DNA of 64,000 nucleotides from Tenodera sinensis (taxonomy: Eukaryota > Arthropoda > Insecta > Mantodea > Mantidae): positions 175,313,352 to 175,377,351 of the forward strand of contig CM060964.1 in NCBI GenBank assembly GCA_030765045.1, written 5' to 3'. Below, one piece after another: positions 1 through 11,019 of the stretch. Below the pieces are notes generated by a model. It was not told where the DNA came from. It ran no database searches and worked only from the letters and a program-made list of their open reading frames with translations. The translations under genes were made by a program, and so were the position numbers. Each line of letters starts with the position of its first letter. Within the stretch, counting starts at the first letter, position 1.

Positions 1-2275
1 ACATAACATAACATAACATAACATAACATAACATAACATAACATAACATAACATAACATAACATAACATAACATAACATAACATAACATAACATAACATA
101 ACATAACATAACATAACATAACATAACATAACATAACATAACATAACATAACATAACATAACATAACATAACATAACATAACATAACATAACATAACATA
201 ACATAACATAACATAACATAACATAACATAACATAACATAACATAACATAACATAACATAACATAACATAACATAACATAACATAACATAACATAACATA
301 ACATAACATAACATAACATAACATAACATAACATAACATAACATAACATAACATAACATAACATAACATAACATAACATAACATAACATAACATAACATA
401 ACATAACATAACATAACATAACATAACATAACATAACATAACATAACATAACATAACATAACATAACATAACATAACATAACATAACATAACATAACATA
501 ACATAACATAACATAACATAACATAACATAACATAACATAACATAACATAACATAACATAACATAACATAACATAACATAACATAACATAACATAACATA
601 ACATAACATAACATAACATAACATAACATAACATAACATAACATAACATAACATAACATAACATAACATAACATAACATAACATAACATAACATAACATA
701 ACATAACATAACATAACATAACATAACATAACATAACATAACATAACATAACATAACATAACATAACATAACATAACATAACATAACATAACATAACATA
801 ACATAACATAACATAACATAACATAACATAACATAACATAACATAACATAACATAACATAACATAACATAACATAACATAACATAACATAACATAACATA
901 ACATAACATAACATAACATAACATAACATAACATAACATAACATAACATAACATAACATAACATAACATAACATAACATAACATAACATAACATAACATA
1001 ACATAACATAACATAACATAACATAACATAACATAACATAACATAACATAACATAACATAACATAACATAACATAACATAACATAACATAACATAACATA
1101 ACATAACATAACATAACATAACATAACATAACATAACATAACATAACATAACATAACATAACATAACATAACATAACATAACATAACATAACATAACATA
1201 ACATAACATAACATAACATAACATAACATAACATAACATAACATAACATAACATAACATAACATAACATAACATAACATAACATAACATAACATAACATA
1301 ACATAACATAACATAACATAACATAACATAACATAACATAACATAACATAACATAACATAACATAACATAACATAACATAACATAACATAACATAACATA
1401 ACATAACATAACATAACATAACATAACATAACATAACATAACATAACATAACATAACATAACATAACATAACATAACATAACATAACATAACATAACATA
1501 ACATAACATAACATAACATAACATAACATAACATAACATAACATAACATAACATAACATAACATAACATAACATAACATAACATAACATAACATAACATA
1601 ACATAACATAACATAACATAACATAACATAACATAACATAACATAACATAACATAACATAACATAACATAACATAACATAACATAACATAACATAACATA
1701 ACATAACATAACATAACATAACATAACATAACATAACATAACATAACATAACATAACATAACATAACATAACATAACATAACATAACATAACATAACATA
1801 ACATAACATAACATAACATAACATAACATAACATAACATAACATAACATAACATAACATAACATAACATAACATAACATAACATAACATAACATAACATA
1901 ACATAACATAACATAACATAACATAACATAACATAACATAACATAACATAACATAACATAACATAACATAACATAACATAACATAACATAACATAACATA
2001 ACATAACATAACATAACATAACATAACATAACATAACATAACATAACATAACATAACATAACATAACATAACATAACATAACATAACATAACATAACATA
2101 ACATAACATAACATAACATAACATAACATAACATAACATAACATAACATAACATAACATAACATAACATAACATAACATAACATAACATAACATAACATA
2201 ACATAACATAACATAACATAACATAACATAACATAACATAACATAACATAACATAACATAACATAACATAACATA
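1..2275. repeat. (ACATA)n pentamer satellite, 455 perfect copies
   Basis: The unit ACATA repeats without any substitution from the window edge to 2275, so the true length is unknown. It is followed by one ATATA and then by the left arm of an inverted repeat. The other arm carries only three ATATA units at exactly the same position and register, which suggests that this array grew from a short ATATA tract after one T-to-C change. It is not the insect telomere repeat TTAGG. Perfect homogeneity over 2.3 kb implies recent expansion, or collapse or expansion during assembly. Confidence 0.99.
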
Positions 2276-3744
2276 ATATAATTCACCAGCAATTAATGTC
2301 CTCTTAATTACTATAATTCAAATACCTTGGCCATGCATTTATTAACTATCAAGAAATTGTACATTTTGGGGCAAACCGAGTCTACCATGCATGCCATTTA
2401 AAATTAGTATGGATTAATTTTTTATAAATGGTTTGCACAGCATAACTAATGATCGGCCAAAATTAAAATGAAAACGAAAAGACCATGACAGATTATAGCC
2501 ATGTAATTCTTGAAGTACATGAAATGGACCAAGAGATGGATTTTGGTATTTCCCCATCAAGAAGCTGCTCTGGACAAAAATGTATGGCGTTAAGGTGATA
2601 CTTACGTCTGAAACACTTAATGTGGCAACATTTTCTGAAAATTGTGCCATTTCTGTATATGATGAGCTGGTGCCAGCACCAATGGTAAATTTGGAATAAT
2701 CCATACTCTATGGTGGTTTCAAAGTGAGAGAATTATACTTGGTTCAAATGGGAGTCTTGGGACCGCTTCCAGAACCAAAAGAGAATGACTTGCCCCATCA
2801 GAGCACCTGTATAAATTGACTAAAGCTAACCAAAGAATTTGACAACATGCCAAAGGGAGAGGAGGTGCTAAAGTAGGGTGCCATGCTGGTATTCTTGCAG
2901 GAAATATATGATATAAAAGAGTTATATACTCATTTGATGCTACAAACGACAGTGGTTGCTGGGTAAAACAACCTCATTTTTCAATGAACAAAAGAAAGTT
3001 TTTAAGCCACCCCCACAGGCCACAGAAAGATGATACCACCAACACTGCTAAAAGTTCAATTACTTTTTGAATATTGTTTGTGACTGACTTTTGTTTGGAA
3101 TAATGTTTGATCTGTGATCAAATTACAGACTCTGCCAGGCTCTAGCCATGTTGGGCCTCTAAATCAGGGTGTGGGGTGAGATGGGCAATTGGAAGATGGT
3201 AGAGTTTATAAGCTTGTTACACAACACTTCATTGATATCATTCTGGATCAGAAAGGTGTCCCAGAAATGCAGTGCTGTCCTTTAGAAAGGCTCATTCTTC
3301 AGGCAAAGCTGTTTGGAATGGGAACAGAAAAATGTCTCTTGGCATTGGCCATTGATGCACCAGACCTTACAAAGTTAGAAAACATACTTCTTATTCTGAA
3401 TAAGGCTTGAGCTGTGCTACCTCTAAAGGAAGATGAGCTGAATCCATTTGATGGAGAGATAACCTTCCTTGGTTGAGTCTTGGCCAAACTACCTGTGAAT
3501 ATACATATATGTTTCAAAACCTATAGCTTTGAGACACAAACAGTGTGTTGGAGGATTGTAGAATTATGGGAGCAACAATATACTTGGAATGTGTGTTCAG
3601 TCAAGAAAGGCTATCATACATATAACTCTAAGCTCACTTTGGCTGATACTTTCTGTGGTAATGGCACTAGAATTTTAGATACATATAAATATGGATTTTA
3701 GCTACAGTAAATTGATACACCAGTTGATCTACTGGTGTTTGTGA
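2271..3744 (+). repeat. Left arm of ~1.47 kb inverted repeat
   Basis: This stretch matches the reverse complement of 9096-10575 over its whole length at roughly 97-98 percent by eye. The arms are separated by about 5.35 kb. Similarity starts in the ATATA pentamer beside the satellite and falls off sharply after about 3744. Both arms carry the same decayed helicase sequence, including shared stop codons, so the duplication, or a conversion event, happened after the gene died. Confidence 0.95.
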
Positions 3745-3975
3745 GTGATCATCGGCTTGTGCTTGAGCTTGTTCTTGCTGGAGTACAACAATCATAAGCA
3801 CCAGCGGATTTTTATGCTGAGTCTAATTTATTTGAGCACTGAGCACAGAGGTCAGATTTTTGAAGATGAAATGTTGTAGGTTTTTGCAGGCAAAGATCCA
3901 TTCAGTTAATTCACATACAAGGAATGCCAATTTGTATGTTAAAATAAGCAAACATGCTTTGAAGGATTGTGTTGT
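2430..3975 (+). pseudogene. spindle-E/TDRD9-like DEAH helicase retrocopy, left copy
   Basis: Conceptual translation with stops and frameshifts follows the spindle-E/TDRD9 family in order. At 2500-2540 is the DEAH-box motif II region (EVHEMDQEMDF; the first Asp is lost). At 2600-2790 is VATFSEN..., then ELVPAPMVNLE and LGPLPEPKEN. At 2850-3060 is EFDNMPKGEEV, VFLQEIYDIKELY and then NTAKSSITF (motif V region). At 3100-3160 is CWASKSGC (motif VI region). At 3189-3410 is the HA2-type segment, with CPLERLILQAKLFGMG and LALAIDAPDL. At 3411-3700 is NPFDGEITFLG, AKLPVN and YNSKLTLAD. The stretch is essentially intron-free, which points to a retrocopy. Breaks include TGA at 3408 and a frameshift near 3520. 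The spindle-E family acts in germline piRNA biogenesis; this copy cannot make the protein. Beyond about 3750 it is more diverged, and at about 3975 it meets a LINE. Assignment is by motif recall, not by search. Confidence 0.8.
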
Positions 3976-4808
3976 GGGTGGTTTGTTATAGTACAGATGT
4001 CGTAACAATCTAGGATCACTTCTTGCAATAAGAACTCTGTCTTGTCAATGTCACTAAATGAATCAATTCTATCTAGTTGTCCAAGTTTCCCCGCTAGGTC
4101 TTCTTTAAAGGAGACCCAGCTGGTTTTCCCATTTCTACTTAAAGTAATTTGAATGTAATTATGGTCAGAAAGGGACTGTTCCTCTAAGAACTTCCAATTC
4201 CTAACTAATTCTTTAATGTGATCCATACTCACCATAACATCAATGACGTTTCTTCTTATCCTACTGGAAATGTTAGGTTTGTCCCCGACATTCAGGATGT
4301 GTAGATTATTTACGAGCAGATAACTTAAAAGACACTCACCTCTAGTGTTGGTATCCATGTTGCCCCAGACTTCAAGGTGGGAGTTTGCATCCAATCCAAT
4401 AATGATGTAACTATCTCCTCTACCATGTGCATCCATCAAGAGCTCAAGTTCTCTTGAGAGTGGGTTTCCGTCATTATAAGGTAAATAGACTGAGCTTAGA
4501 ATAATGTCTCTGTCTATTGAGCATGGTGGATGGCATATTTTCATTGTTGTGATGTCCCTGGAATGTAAATTCATTAAAGGAAGTACCTGAACACCATTTT
4601 TAACCAAGATGCATGTCCTGTTATTATTGGGTTTACTGCAGATTACCTTACCTTTATCATCTCCTTGTCCTGCAATTCTTCCCTTGTGTATCCAAGGCCC
4701 CTGAATTAGGGCTTGGTCAATGTTCTTTTCAACCATTAGTTCACAGACAGCATGAGTAGCTGCCTTCTTATGCTGTAGGTTGATCTGAATCAGTTTTCTT
4801 CCTTCCAT
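3939..4808 (-). pseudogene. R1-like LINE ORF2 fragment: endonuclease domain
   Basis: A 289-codon reading frame encodes an apurinic-type endonuclease (exonuclease-endonuclease-phosphatase fold) that in intact LINEs nicks the target DNA. Visible motifs are INLQHKKAATHAV at residues 9-21, the metal-binding block IIGLDANSHLEVWG at about 137-150, RNVIDVMVS at about 186-194 and SDHNYI near 215. The usual catalytic Glu of the IQEPW motif is Gly (IQGPW, residue 37), so activity is unlikely even where the frame is open. The last ~15 codons lie in unrelated flanking DNA. Wording of the N-terminal motifs (LQHxxAA, QEPW) suits the R1/LOA group better than Jockey. Confidence 0.85.
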
Positions 4809-5985
4809 GCTTTGAAAGTATGATGAAAACCTTTCCCATACCTAGACATGCCATCAGAGGATTTAATCAATCTGACAGTATCCTCACCAACAGTGCACAT
4901 CAGGATTTTTCCTGTGGGTTCATCCTTTGAACTTATTATTCTTCAGTCTTCAGTTTTTAGCTTTGGGTTTTGTTTACCCAAAAGATTTTTGGAGTCCCCG
5001 TCTTCAGAAGCATCTTGGATGTTTTTAAGAGCACCTTTGCTGTCCTGCTTCAGTCCTATTCTAAGCTCAGCATTCTCCCATGGACTAAGCCTAGGAATTG
5101 TATTTCCCAACCAGTCTTTTGTTTGTTGATTTGCACATGAGAGGATGAATATTCCTCTCTCCATAAATGAACTTGAAAACTGTGGGAAGCTTCCATCCAC
5201 TGACTCAACGAATGCTTCATCTATAGCTTTTTGCACACTATCCCCTTGCTTCTCATCCAGCTTGTTGGCCAGGAAGCTGTTGAGTATAATTGTCATTTTT
5301 ATGGAGGTCAGTGCCTCCTTAAATGTTTCCTCTACTTACTTTGATGAGGAAGGTTGACTCTCTGGTCTAGATCTCTTTCTATGGGTTTCAGGAGTTGGGG
5401 TTGAGTCATCAGAGTGGCTGCATTTAGCTCCTCCCTTTGGACTCTTACCTTTCTTCCCTGAAACACCAAGATTGAAGGCAGTTCCTTGTTCTGTCAATCT
5501 CTTCTTCACGGCTTGTTTTCTCTGATTCCCTGAGAGTTTGGCTGGTCTAACTTTGTAGGAGTCTCCTTGTTTGTCTCCTTGGGTACTGCTTCTGATATGT
5601 CTAGGATTTAAGATTTAGCAGTTTTTGTTGGATCCATGTAACTCCCACAAGTAGCCAGGGAAAGATGTGTCTGCCCAGGCATTGCCCACATACCTGGGTA
5701 AGACAAATTACTGTGGAGGTTGTCTGGTATCCGTAGTCCCCATTAACAACACATTCAGCCCTGTGCCATTGACCCCTTCAGCATGAGTCACTCTACACAT
5801 TGGGATTGGGTTTGGGATGGAGAGGAAACAAGGATAGGGATGGAAGAAAGGTCATAGTGGGACACTCTTAGTCTTGTTCCTTCAACTTAGGCCTGTCTGG
5901 TATGGGTGACCTTGTCCAGCATAGCCCTTAGCATCATCAGAACACACAAACCCTCCACCCGCATGGTCAGTACTCAATAAAGCAG
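3976..5985 (-). mobile_element. R1-like non-LTR retrotransposon, 3' part missing
   Basis: On the minus strand a DUF4780-type ORF1 (about 5600-4943) is followed by an ORF2 whose endonuclease domain opens at 4808. No reverse transcriptase follows, because helicase-pseudogene sequence begins at about 3975. LINE insertions are normally 5'-truncated, so an element that keeps its front and lacks its RT was probably cut by a later deletion or rearrangement. I could not define the 5' edge exactly; 5985 is where Tudor-like pseudogene sequence resumes. Confidence 0.75.
4943..5600 (-). pseudogene. R1-like LINE ORF1 with DUF4780-type domain
   Basis: The clearest open part (5296-4943, 117 codons) contains a spread of motifs seen in DUF4780 proteins of insect LINEs: an acidic amphipathic start, GIFILSCANQQTKDWL and then IPRLSPWENAELRI. 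Upstream (about 5600-5310) a frame rich in Lys/Arg/Ser/Pro (KLSGNQRKQAVKKR, then SKKGKSPKGGA-like) matches the basic linker that usually precedes this domain, but stops separate the pieces. In intact elements ORF1 packages the RNA. It sits directly upstream of the endonuclease frame, supporting one element. Confidence 0.7.
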
Positions 5986-6190
5986 TGTCCCCAATTGGGG
6001 GTGGGGGCTGTTGGGATTGTGGTCAAGAAAAGTACTCTGTATAATTTAAAATATACTTCAGAACTAGAAAAACTGAAGTTTACTGCTTTAGGTGTCTCCT
6101 GGATTGAGATCAGAATTATACCAGGATATTTTCTTAGTAATGTTGAGATAGAAACACTGTTCACAGGAAAACTTTGCATTTAAATACATA
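5986..6190 (+). pseudogene. Tudor-region fragment of spindle-E-like pseudogene (diverged)
   Basis: The frame at 5995-6183 contains VKKSTLYNLKYTSELE and LGVSWIEIRI. These match, at clearly lower similarity than the inverted-repeat arms, the minus-strand segment at 8371-8637 (GKSILYNLHNNSELE, VGIPWIEIIF). It is the continuation of the left pseudogene beyond the inserted LINE, or an older paralogous copy. About 70 percent nucleotide similarity here, against about 97 percent in the arms, is an important clue to how the arms became alike. Confidence 0.65.
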
Positions 6191-6515
6191 TTGATTGAGG
6201 GAAACAAATGCAATGGCCTATAGCTTGGTGCTGAAAATTGGTGTAGTTAGACTGTTAGTATCAAAATTACCCTACATTGATTTCGTTTATACTACAATTA
6301 CAACAGCCTATGGCTAATTGTTCACACTAAATAACACACTTTTCTTGCTTCTCCATCCATATAGTGATAAAGATCCTTTAAATATAGGAGCCACATTATA
6401 TAATAAACTTCCTACGGATCTGAAAATTAATTGTAAAAAGTAGTTTGTTTAAATCTGGATCAAGGAAAAACCTTATAGACCTTTGTACAGATTGGGTGAA
6501 TTCTAACTCTGTATG
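6191..6515. other. AT-rich DNA, nothing recognised
   Basis: I see no coding sequence, RNA gene or named repeat between the Tudor-like fragment and the GGTGGG/GT tract. A short stretch (about 6360-6470) contains AT-rich unique sequence only. Confidence 0.5.
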
Positions 6516-6521
6516 TTTGTG

Positions 6522-6632
6522 GGTGGGGGTGGAGGTGGAGGTGGGGGTGGGGGTGGGGGTGTGTGTGGGGGTTTGTGTGGGTGTACAAATGCACTTTTGT
6601 GTATGTGTGTGTGTGTGTGTGCGCGTGCGTCT
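6522..6632. repeat. (GGTGGG)n then (GT)n microsatellites
   Basis: A G-rich run with units GGTGGA and GGTGGG (6526-6570) grades into GT-rich sequence and a clean (TG)n run at 6600-6625. The G-rich part has several GGGTGGGG blocks and could form a G-quadruplex on the plus strand. Confidence 0.9.
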
Positions 6633-6693
6633 GGGAGAGAGTGTGTTATAGTTCTGTAATGCGCTTTCTTAAGTGACCATGCCTAAAACTTGT

Positions 6694-7650
6694 ATCACCA
6701 TCACCATCACCATCACCATCACCATCACCATCACCATCACCATCACCATCACCATCACCATCACCATCACCATCACCATCACCATCACCATCACCATCAC
6801 CATCACCATCACCATCACCATCACCATCACCATCACCATCACCATCACCATCACCATCACCATCACCATCACCATCACCATCACCATCACCATCACCATC
6901 ACCATCACCATCACCATCACCATCACCATCACCATCACCATCACCATCACCATCACCATCACCATCACCATCACCATCACCATCACCATCACCATCACCA
7001 TCACCATCACCATCACCATCACCATCACCATCACCATCACCATCACCATCACCATCACCATCACCATCACCATCACCATCACCATCACCATCACCATCAC
7101 CATCACCATCACCATCACCATCACCATCACCATCACCATCACCATCACCATCACCATCACCATCACCATCACCATCACCATCACCATCACCATCACCATC
7201 ACCATCACCATCACCATCACCATCACCATCACCATCACCATCACCATCACCATCACCATCACCATCACCATCACCATCACCATCACCATCACCATCACCA
7301 TCACCATCACCATCACCATCACCATCACCATCACCATCACCATCACCATCACCATCACCATCACCATCACCATCACCATCACCATCACCATCACCATCAC
7401 CATCACCATCACCATCACCATCACCATCACCATCACCATCACCATCACCATCACCATCACCATCACCATCACCATCACCATCACCATCACCATCACCATC
7501 ACCATCACCATCACCATCACCATCACCATCACCATCACCATCACCATCACCATCACCATCACCATCACCATCACCATCACCATCACCATCACCATCACCA
7601 TCACCATCACCATCACCATCACCATCACCATCACCATCACCATCACCATC
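6694..7650. repeat. (CACCAT)n microsatellite, ~957 bp
   Basis: About 159 copies of the hexamer ATCACC/CACCAT run with no visible interruption. All three forward frames and one reverse frame stay open through it, giving poly-His, Ile-Thr and Met-Val pseudo-proteins that should not be annotated as genes. Confidence 0.99.
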
Positions 7651-7838
7651 GTCGCCGTCGTCGTCGCCGCCACCGCCACCGCCACCGCCACCGCCACCGC
7701 CACCGCCAGCGCCAGCGCCACCGCCACCGCCACTGCCACTGCCACTGTCACCGCCACCGCCACCACCACCACCACCACCATCACCATCACCATCACCATC
7801 ACCACCACCACCGCCACTGCCACCGCCACCACCACCAT
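7651..7838. repeat. Degenerate GCC/ACC extension of the CACCAT array
   Basis: The hexamer changes abruptly into (GTCGCC), (CACCGC), (CAGCGC) and (CACTGC) variants, returns briefly to CACCATCAC (about 7779-7803) and ends near 7838. This variant-rich flank is what the older edge of an expanding array looks like. Confidence 0.95.
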
Positions 7839-7839
7839 T

Positions 7840-10800
7840 ATTTCAGCCTTGGTCAGTTTTTTTTCATGCTTCATCAATGATAGAGAATTTTTTCAGCCCT
7901 CTGTGCCTATCCTTCCTTTATAAGCCATTCCTTTATTTTTAAATATCCTATAGGAGTATTCTTCAGCAGCTCCAAGAATACCACTCCATTGACAATGGAG
8001 TATTCCTTTTGGTAAAGGCTACTGTCTGCTACTGCCCTCTGAAATGCAATTCCAGCTTTGCATGTGCAAATTCCTTGAGAATTTTTTATAAGAGAAGGCT
8101 AATGTTCAGACATTAAACATTCAAAGTCTAAGGGTGCAATTTTAACTATGTGTTCCTTTATCATCTCCCATATGAGATGTCTTAAGCTTCAGAAGGATAC
8201 TTGTTCACTATTTACTTAAGATATGAAGAAGACCTGAACAGTTGCTTCACCATCTTTCCATGGTGTAATTGCTTGCACTCTGTCAGAATGGTAGTTTGTG
8301 AAGGTAATCAATATATAGTACAAGATAAACCATGCTTCCATGCATATCCTTTAGTTAATGGAGGTAATAGTTAACACACTTGTTCTGTCAGCTGCCACAG
8401 CACCCATAGCTTTATTGAATTTGAACTCTCATCTGCATTTGTTGTCCAAAAATGTCCTAGATCAATAATATGCTCAAATATAATCTCAATCCAGGGGATA
8501 CCTACAGGCAATAAAGTGATGTTTTTATTTTCTTTACTGCCTTCCAGTTCTGAATTATTATGCAAATTATATAGAATACTTTTCCCTGCAACAGTTCCAA
8601 GTTTTGCAGCTCCTTCATGTGCTTCTTGGGGCTGCAAAATGGAGAGAAACTGGGATTTTCAACTGGAAAATCTTGACAATTCTGTAGACACCAATGTGTT
8701 TCGCCTGGCACATCAGACATTAATTCCATTTCATTCCTGCCTTCTCCAGCTTTTTACATCCAAACTCCACAACCCTTAGTTATTAAATTATACTTTGAAC
8801 TCTTCAACACAATCCTTCAAAGGATGTTTGATTATTTTGACCTACAAAGGGCCAGTTTGATCCATTGGCATTCCTGGTAAGTACATTATACTGAATGGAT
8901 CTTTGCTTGCCAAAAGTTTCAACATTTCATCCTCATAAACCTGACCTCCTTGTGCTCCATGTACAAATATACTCCTTCTATACCCACTATATTCTTAATC
9001 CCCAAATTTTGGAGACGGCCTACAAGATCAGCGACTACCAAGTGAATCCCATTCATTGCTCTGAGCAGGATGAAGTAGCATCTTGCTGATGATTGCTCAC
9101 AAATACCAGTAGATCAACTGGAGTATAAATTTAGTGTAGCTGAAATCCATATTTATATGTATCTAAAATTCTAGTGCCATTACCACAGAAAGTATCAGCC
9201 AAAGTAAGCTTAGAGTTATATGCATGATAGCCTTTCTTGACTGAACACACATTCCAAGTACATTGTTGCTCCCATAATTCTACATTCCTCCAACACACTG
9301 TTTGTGTCTCAAAGCTATAGGTTTTGAAACATATATGTATATTCACAGGTAGTTTGGCCAAGACTCAACCAAGGAAGGTTATCTCTCTATCAAATGGATT
9401 CAGCTCATCTCCCTTTAGAGGTAGCACAGCTCAAGCCTTATTTAGAATAAGAAGTGTGTTTTCTAACTTTGTAAGGTTTGGTGCATCAATGGTCAACGCC
9501 AAGAGACATCTTCCTGTTCCCATTCCAAACAGCTTTGCCTGAAGAATGAGCCTTTCTAACGGACAGCACTGCATTTCTGGGACACCTTTCTGATCCAGAA
9601 TGATATCAATGAAGTGTTGTGTAACAAGCTTATAAACTCTACCATCTTCTAATTGCCCATCTCACCCCACACCCTGATTTAGAGGCCCAACATGGCTAGA
9701 GCCTGGCAGAGTCTGTAATTTGATCACAGATCAAACATTATTCCAAACAAAAGTCAGTCACAAACAATATTCAAAAAGTAATTGAACTTTTAGCAGTGTT
9801 GGTGGTATCATCTTTCTGTGGCCTGTGGGGGTGGCTTAAAAACTTTCTTTTGTTCATTGAAAAATGAGGTTGTTTTATCCAGCAACCACTGTCATTTGTA
9901 GCATCAAATGAGTATATAACTCTTTTATATCATATATTTCTTGCAAGAATACCAACATGGCACCCTAGTTTAGCACCTCCTCTCCCTTTGGCATGTTGTC
10001 AAATTCTTTGGTTAGCTTTAGTCAATTTATACAGGTGCTCTGATGGGGCAAGTCATTCTCTTCTGGTTCTGGAAGCGGTCCCAAGACTCTCATTTGAACC
10101 AAGTATAATTCTCTCACTTTGAAACCACCATGGAATATGGATTATTCCAAATTTACCATTGGTGCTGGCACCAGCTCATCATATACAGAAATGGCACAAT
10201 TTTCAGAAAATGTTGCCACATTAAGTGTTTCAGACGTAAGTATCACCTTAACACCATACAAATTTGTCCAGAGCAGCTTCTTGATGGGGAAATACCAAAA
10301 TCCATCTCTTGGTCCATTTCATGTACTTCAAGAATTACATGGCTATAATCTGTCATGGTCTTTTCGTTTTCATTTTAATTTTGGCCGATCATTAGTTATG
10401 CTGTGCAAACTATTTATAAAAAATTATTCCATACTAATTTTAAATGGCATGCATGGTAGACTCAGTTTGCCCCAAAATGTACAATTTCTTGATAGTTAAT
10501 AAATGCATGGCCAAGGTATTTGAATTATAGTAATTAAGAGGACATTAATTGCTGGTGAATTATATTATATTATATCGTCTCTTAAATCACTGAGTGAAAT
10601 CTCCAGTGGAGTTTATTTTTCAGTTTTGTTCCACCATCTCTCCTTCTTTCAGTTTGTACACCTGAGCCCATAAGGCCATAGTCTGTTTATTGAGAAGTTG
10701 CTGTAGAAGAACTCCAGTAATCACATTTTTGAGCCTGGTATCCTCTGAGGACTCAATCATCAGGTCAGCTTAATGATCCTATAAGAGAGCAAGAAGCCAT

Positions 10801-10970
10801 CCACTTTCCCAACCTGCGTGCCTAGATTCATGGGGAAGGTTACTTAGACTTGGCTGCAAGAGAGGCATGGTATTCCCCCAAGTGGCCTACTATGGTAGAT
10901 ACAGAAAATGGTGCTCCTGGGGTCCCCATCCACACTCTCGATTGGGTTTCTGTAGGTGGTGAGAGAGCAT
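7840..10970 (-). pseudogene. spindle-E/TDRD9-like helicase-Tudor retrocopy, right copy
   Basis: Read on the minus strand from about 10970 down, the order follows the spindle-E/TDRD9 family. At 10770-10650 is SSEDTRLKNVITGVLLQQLL (helicase motif Ic region). At about 10400-9660 is the DEVH-to-motif-VI region. At 9650-9130 is the HA2-type region (AKLPVN at the start of the 9361-9131 frame). At 8930-8800 is a linker, and at 8637-8371 a Tudor-region segment (LYNLHNNSELE, PWIEIIF, DLGHFWTTNADES). The sequence matches the left copy closely at 9096-10575, including the stop at 9431-9433. About 200 nt between QLLNKQTM and the next recognisable codons do not fit the family and may be a small insertion. 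Sequence below 8370 (to about 7950) is probably the 3' end; the protein match there is not established. Confidence 0.75.
9096..10575 (-). repeat. Right arm of the ~1.47 kb inverted repeat
   Basis: This is the reverse complement of 2271-3744, with only scattered substitutions. It ends in three ATATA pentamers (10561-10575, seen as TATAT on the plus strand), where the left arm has the ACATA satellite. Helicase homology continues outside this arm to about 10970, so the arm boundary is not the end of the retrocopy. Confidence 0.95.
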
Positions 10971-11019
10971 ATGCCAAACATTCAATCAACTTTGGTCCAC
11001 ACATGTGTTTAACTTCTGA

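Noticed and set aside
1..2275. Telomere or telomere-like array
   Set aside because: The unit read on the other strand is TTATG/TATGT, not TTAGG. The array grows from an ATATA tract inside a duplicated pseudogene, so an interstitial satellite explains it better.
2414..2704. 96-codon minus-strand frame (and its twin at 10119-10499) as a novel conserved protein
   Set aside because: It is the antisense of the helicase pseudogene; conservation between the twins is due to the inverted repeat, not selection.
6669..7923. Open frames of about 400 codons (poly-His, Ile-Thr, Met-Val) on both strands
   Set aside because: They are direct read-through of the (CACCAT)n array in different frames; there is no non-repeat coding sequence.
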